A DNA stretch of 64,000 nucleotides, from positions 124,001 to 188,000 of the forward strand of contig JAXLZA010000002.1 in NCBI GenBank assembly GCA_046351135.1, written 5' to 3'. The notes below the pieces were generated by a model. It saw only the letters and a program-made list of their open reading frames with translations, did no database searches and was not told where the DNA came from. Numbering within the stretch: the stretch's first letter is position 1; each line of letters opens with the position of its first letter. Position numbers and translations under genes: made by a program. Shown in pieces: positions 62,143 through 64,000 of the stretch. The stretch is from UBA4427 sp046351135. GTDB lineage: Bacteria > Myxococcota_A > UBA9160 > UBA4427.

Positions 62143-64000
62143 TCAGCGCGGTCCCCCGATCGGATGTCTTCTCGATCCGACGAATGCCAGAGCGACCGCC
62201 CCCGCGACGAGCCCCGCGCCGAACGCGGGCTCCGGGGCGCAGATGTTTCCGACGTAGTCGCCGTTCGCGTCCTCCTGGGAGAGGCTGCAGGCTCCGCCGC
62301 TGCCGCAGTCGGGATTCGAATGGCAGGGGCGTCCGATCGTCGCGCCGGTCAGGCAGGCGCCGAGCAGCGGGCCGTTCGCGTAGTAGGGGCAGTTGTCGCA
62401 GAGGTCCCGGATGCCGTCGCGATCGGTGTCGGGGGGCTGGTTGGCCTGGTTGCTCGGGTCGAGGTTGTGGAAGAACAGGGCCTGACCGGTGCCGACGATG
62501 CCGAGGGCGGAGCTGACGCGCCAGGTGCAGCAGTCGACGCCGGTGAAGCCGGGGGTGCCCTGGAAGCGATAGGTGTAGGGGAGCAGGTTCGGATTGACGG
62601 GGTTCGGGTTCGTGACCTCGCAGATCCCCGCGATGGGCGTCTGGTAGAGGCCGTCCTGATCGAGGTCGTAGATCCAGCGGAAGTTCTGGGCGGCGTCGAT
62701 GAAGGAGACGGTGCCGGCGTTGATCGCTCCGGACTCGTAGACCTCGGTCGGGTAGTAGTCGACGACGAGCGTCGGGGGCGGGCTCGCGGACGGATTCTCG
62801 CGGCTCGCGATCTGGATGCCCTGGGTCGCCGGCGAGAAGAGCGTGAAGGGGGATCCCTCGAGCAGGAAGCCGTCGGCCCCGGTGCCGGTCGCGACCATCG
62901 TCTGCACCGCGCTCGCGAGGGCGGGCGGTGAGAACGAGACCGGGCCCGGCGTCGCGAGGAGGGTGTCGACGATCGCTGGTCCGCTGCGATCGCCGCCGGG
63001 TGTCGCCCAGGCGCCGAGATTGCGATCGCGGTACAGCCAGTCCACGCCCGATGCGCTGCCCGGCACCCCGTCGAACTCGGAGCCGGCCGCGTCGAGGAAG
63101 CCCTCCTGCCAGGTCGTCTCGACGCTCGCTGCGACGGGGTAGATCGCCAGGCGCTGGGACGAGCCGAAGGGCGCGATGCCCGTGACGCCGAGGGAGAGCG
63201 TCGCGCCCTCGACGACGGCCGTCGGCGGGATCTGCGACGCGAGGTCGAAGGCGATCAGTGCGTTGCGGGCGTACGACGTGAAGACGGAGGTCGTCTTGCG
63301 GCCGGCCCAGAGGAACTGTCCGCGGCCGTCGTTGCCGTCGGGCTGATCGCCGTAGACCACCGAGTCCTTCGACGCCCCGAGCGACACCGTCCGCGACACG
63401 AACGGCGGCGCGACGCTCTGGATCAGCGTTCCGGTCGGCGGCCGCGTCTCGCCGCGGATCACGACGGAGAGCGTCACCGGCGGCCCCGCTGCGCCGAAGT
63501 CGAGCACCCGCACGCGGACGTCGGCCTCCGCATTGGCCCAGTTCGTCGGGCCCGACGCGCAGCGGTAGAGGTCGAGCGAGAGTCGCGCCATGCCCGGGCC
63601 CGGCGGCGAGAAGAGCGAGCTCGCGCAGAGGAAGGCGAAGCCGTTCGAGGGAACCCAGTTCGTCGCTTCGATCTGCAGCTGCACGTCCGGGCGATTCGAG
63701 GGCGGGCGGACCTCGACGACGAGCCCCGGTCGCGTCGGGAGCGTTCCGAGGTCGATCGTGAACGTGCGGGCCGTCGCATCGGCGAGGACGACGTTCGCGT
63801 CCTCGAAGGGCAGCGACAGCTTCGTGAGCCCGTTCGGCGCGGGCACGAACGAAGCCCCGTCCAGCGACGTGAAGCACTGTGCCTCCGCGAAGGTCGTGGC
63901 GGACTGGACGACGACCGTGCCCGACGTCGAGATCGAGAGGCGACCCGCGTGGGCGTTGCAGAGATCGATGGCGAGGTCGACCTGGGCTTGCGGTCGAAGC
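62143..64000 (-). CDS. Secreted PEP-CTERM-like protein with DNRLRE-like and thrombospondin-3-like parts (5' end outside window)
   Basis: At least 618 residues, with the reading frame open to the window edge; the start and signal peptide lie beyond it. From its N-terminal side: a beta-rich part (VQLQIEATNWVPS), then a DNRLRE-like domain of about 200 residues starting ALIAFDLASQIPPTAVVEGATLSLG, with AIYPV and TTWQEG, ending PPTLVVDYYP. Next come a Cys-rich segment with a calcium-binding DTDRDGIRDLCDNCPYYANG repeat and a short Cys/Gly region. The end, CAPEPAFGAGLVAGAVALAFVGSRR, has PEP, a hydrophobic helix and basic residues, as PEP-CTERM signals do. Likely an extracellular matrix or surface protein; function unknown. 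Confidence 0.8.
   Translation of the reverse strand, partial: LRPQAQVDLAIDLCNAHAGRLSISTSGTVVVQSATTFAEAQCFTSLDGASFVPAPNGLTKLSLPFEDANVVLADATARTFTIDLGTLPTRPGLVVEVRPPSNRPDVQLQIEATNWVPSNGFAFLCASSLFSPPGPGMARLSLDLYRCASGPTNWANAEADVRVRVLDFGAAGPPVTLSVVIRGETRPPTGTLIQSVAPPFVSRTVSLGASKDSVVYGDQPDGNDGRGQFLWAGRKTTSVFTSYARNALIAFDLASQIPPTAVVEGATLSLGVTGIAPFGSSQRLAIYPVAASVETTWQEGFLDAAGSEFDGVPGSASGVDWLYRDRNLGAWATPGGDRSGPAIVDTLLATPGPVSFSPPALASAVQTMVATGTGADGFLLEGSPFTLFSPATQGIQIASRENPSASPPPTLVVDYYPTEVYESGAINAGTVSFIDAAQNFRWIYDLDQDGLYQTPIAGICEVTNPNPVNPNLLPYTYRFQGTPGFTGVDCCTWRVSSALGIVGTGQALFFHNLDPSNQANQPPDTDRDGIRDLCDNCPYYANGPLLGACLTGATIGRPCHSNPDCGSGGACSLSQEDANGDYVGNICAPEPAFGAGLVAGAVALAFVGSRRHPIGGPR

Overview
This window is high-GC, densely packed bacterial chromosomal DNA. 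Almost every gene has G or C in the third codon position, and many starts overlap the preceding stop (ATGA, TGATG, GTGA, TTGA). The gene content points to an aerobic or facultative Gram-negative heterotroph with lipid and aromatic/steroid-type metabolism. The markers are an alternative complex III, lipoproteins with periplasmic cytochromes c, two RND-type efflux systems, P450s, acyl-CoA dehydrogenases, SnoaL-like proteins and PEP-CTERM-type anchors. An uncultured myxococcotal or 'deltaproteobacterial' lineage fits best, but this is an inference from content only; there is no rRNA or other phylogenetic marker here.

Layout. 1-7.2 kb: tail of a short-chain dehydrogenase, a DUF502 membrane protein, a sulfotransferase, a secreted protein, a crotonase and a convergent SnoaL/PQQ-dehydrogenase pair. 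7.3-13.9 kb: RNA 2',3'-cyclic phosphodiesterase, an L,D-transpeptidase-like enzyme, a very large cytochrome/beta-propeller/DUF1080 fusion, a GFA protein, a nucleoside phosphorylase and a frameshifted small secreted gene. 14.0-16.9 kb: a histidine kinase/response regulator pair, a PAC2 protein and a Trm112-like protein. 16.9-19.4 kb: two adjacent acyl-CoA dehydrogenases, one lacking the usual catalytic Glu motif. 19.7-27.6 kb: a complete actABCDEF operon for alternative complex III without adjacent terminal oxidase genes. 27.6-31.9 kb: a rhomboid protease, a protein made of three tandem SnoaL-like domains and a lipoprotein cytochrome c.

32.0-40.1 kb is the most distinctive region. It is one tightly overlapped operon encoding a membrane methyltransferase, a type III polyketide synthase, a second ICMT-type methyltransferase, an acyl carrier protein, a fatty acyl-AMP ligase, a geranylgeranyl-reductase-like flavoprotein and an MMPL-type exporter. 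An RND permease and its adaptor (40.1-44.7 kb) follow at once. The inferred pathway activates a fatty acid as acyl-AMP, loads it on the ACP, extends and cyclises it on the type III PKS, then tailors it by methylation and redox chemistry and exports a lipidic pyrone or resorcinol.

44.7-57.5 kb: an internally deleted alcohol dehydrogenase remnant, a small membrane protein, an alpha/beta hydrolase, a phytanoyl-CoA dioxygenase-like protein, a DapA-fold protein whose Schiff-base Lys is replaced by His, an Ig-repeat secreted protein, a SnoaL/P450/membrane-methyltransferase operon, an SbtA-SbtB bicarbonate transport pair, a second P450 and an MFS transporter. 57.5-64.0 kb: a giant Gly-rich repeat protein (about 1,527 residues if its single frameshift is ignored) ending in a PEP-CTERM signal, convergent with a second large secreted protein that also ends in a PEP-CTERM-like segment and runs off the window. 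No tRNA, rRNA, CRISPR array, insertion sequence or phage gene was seen.
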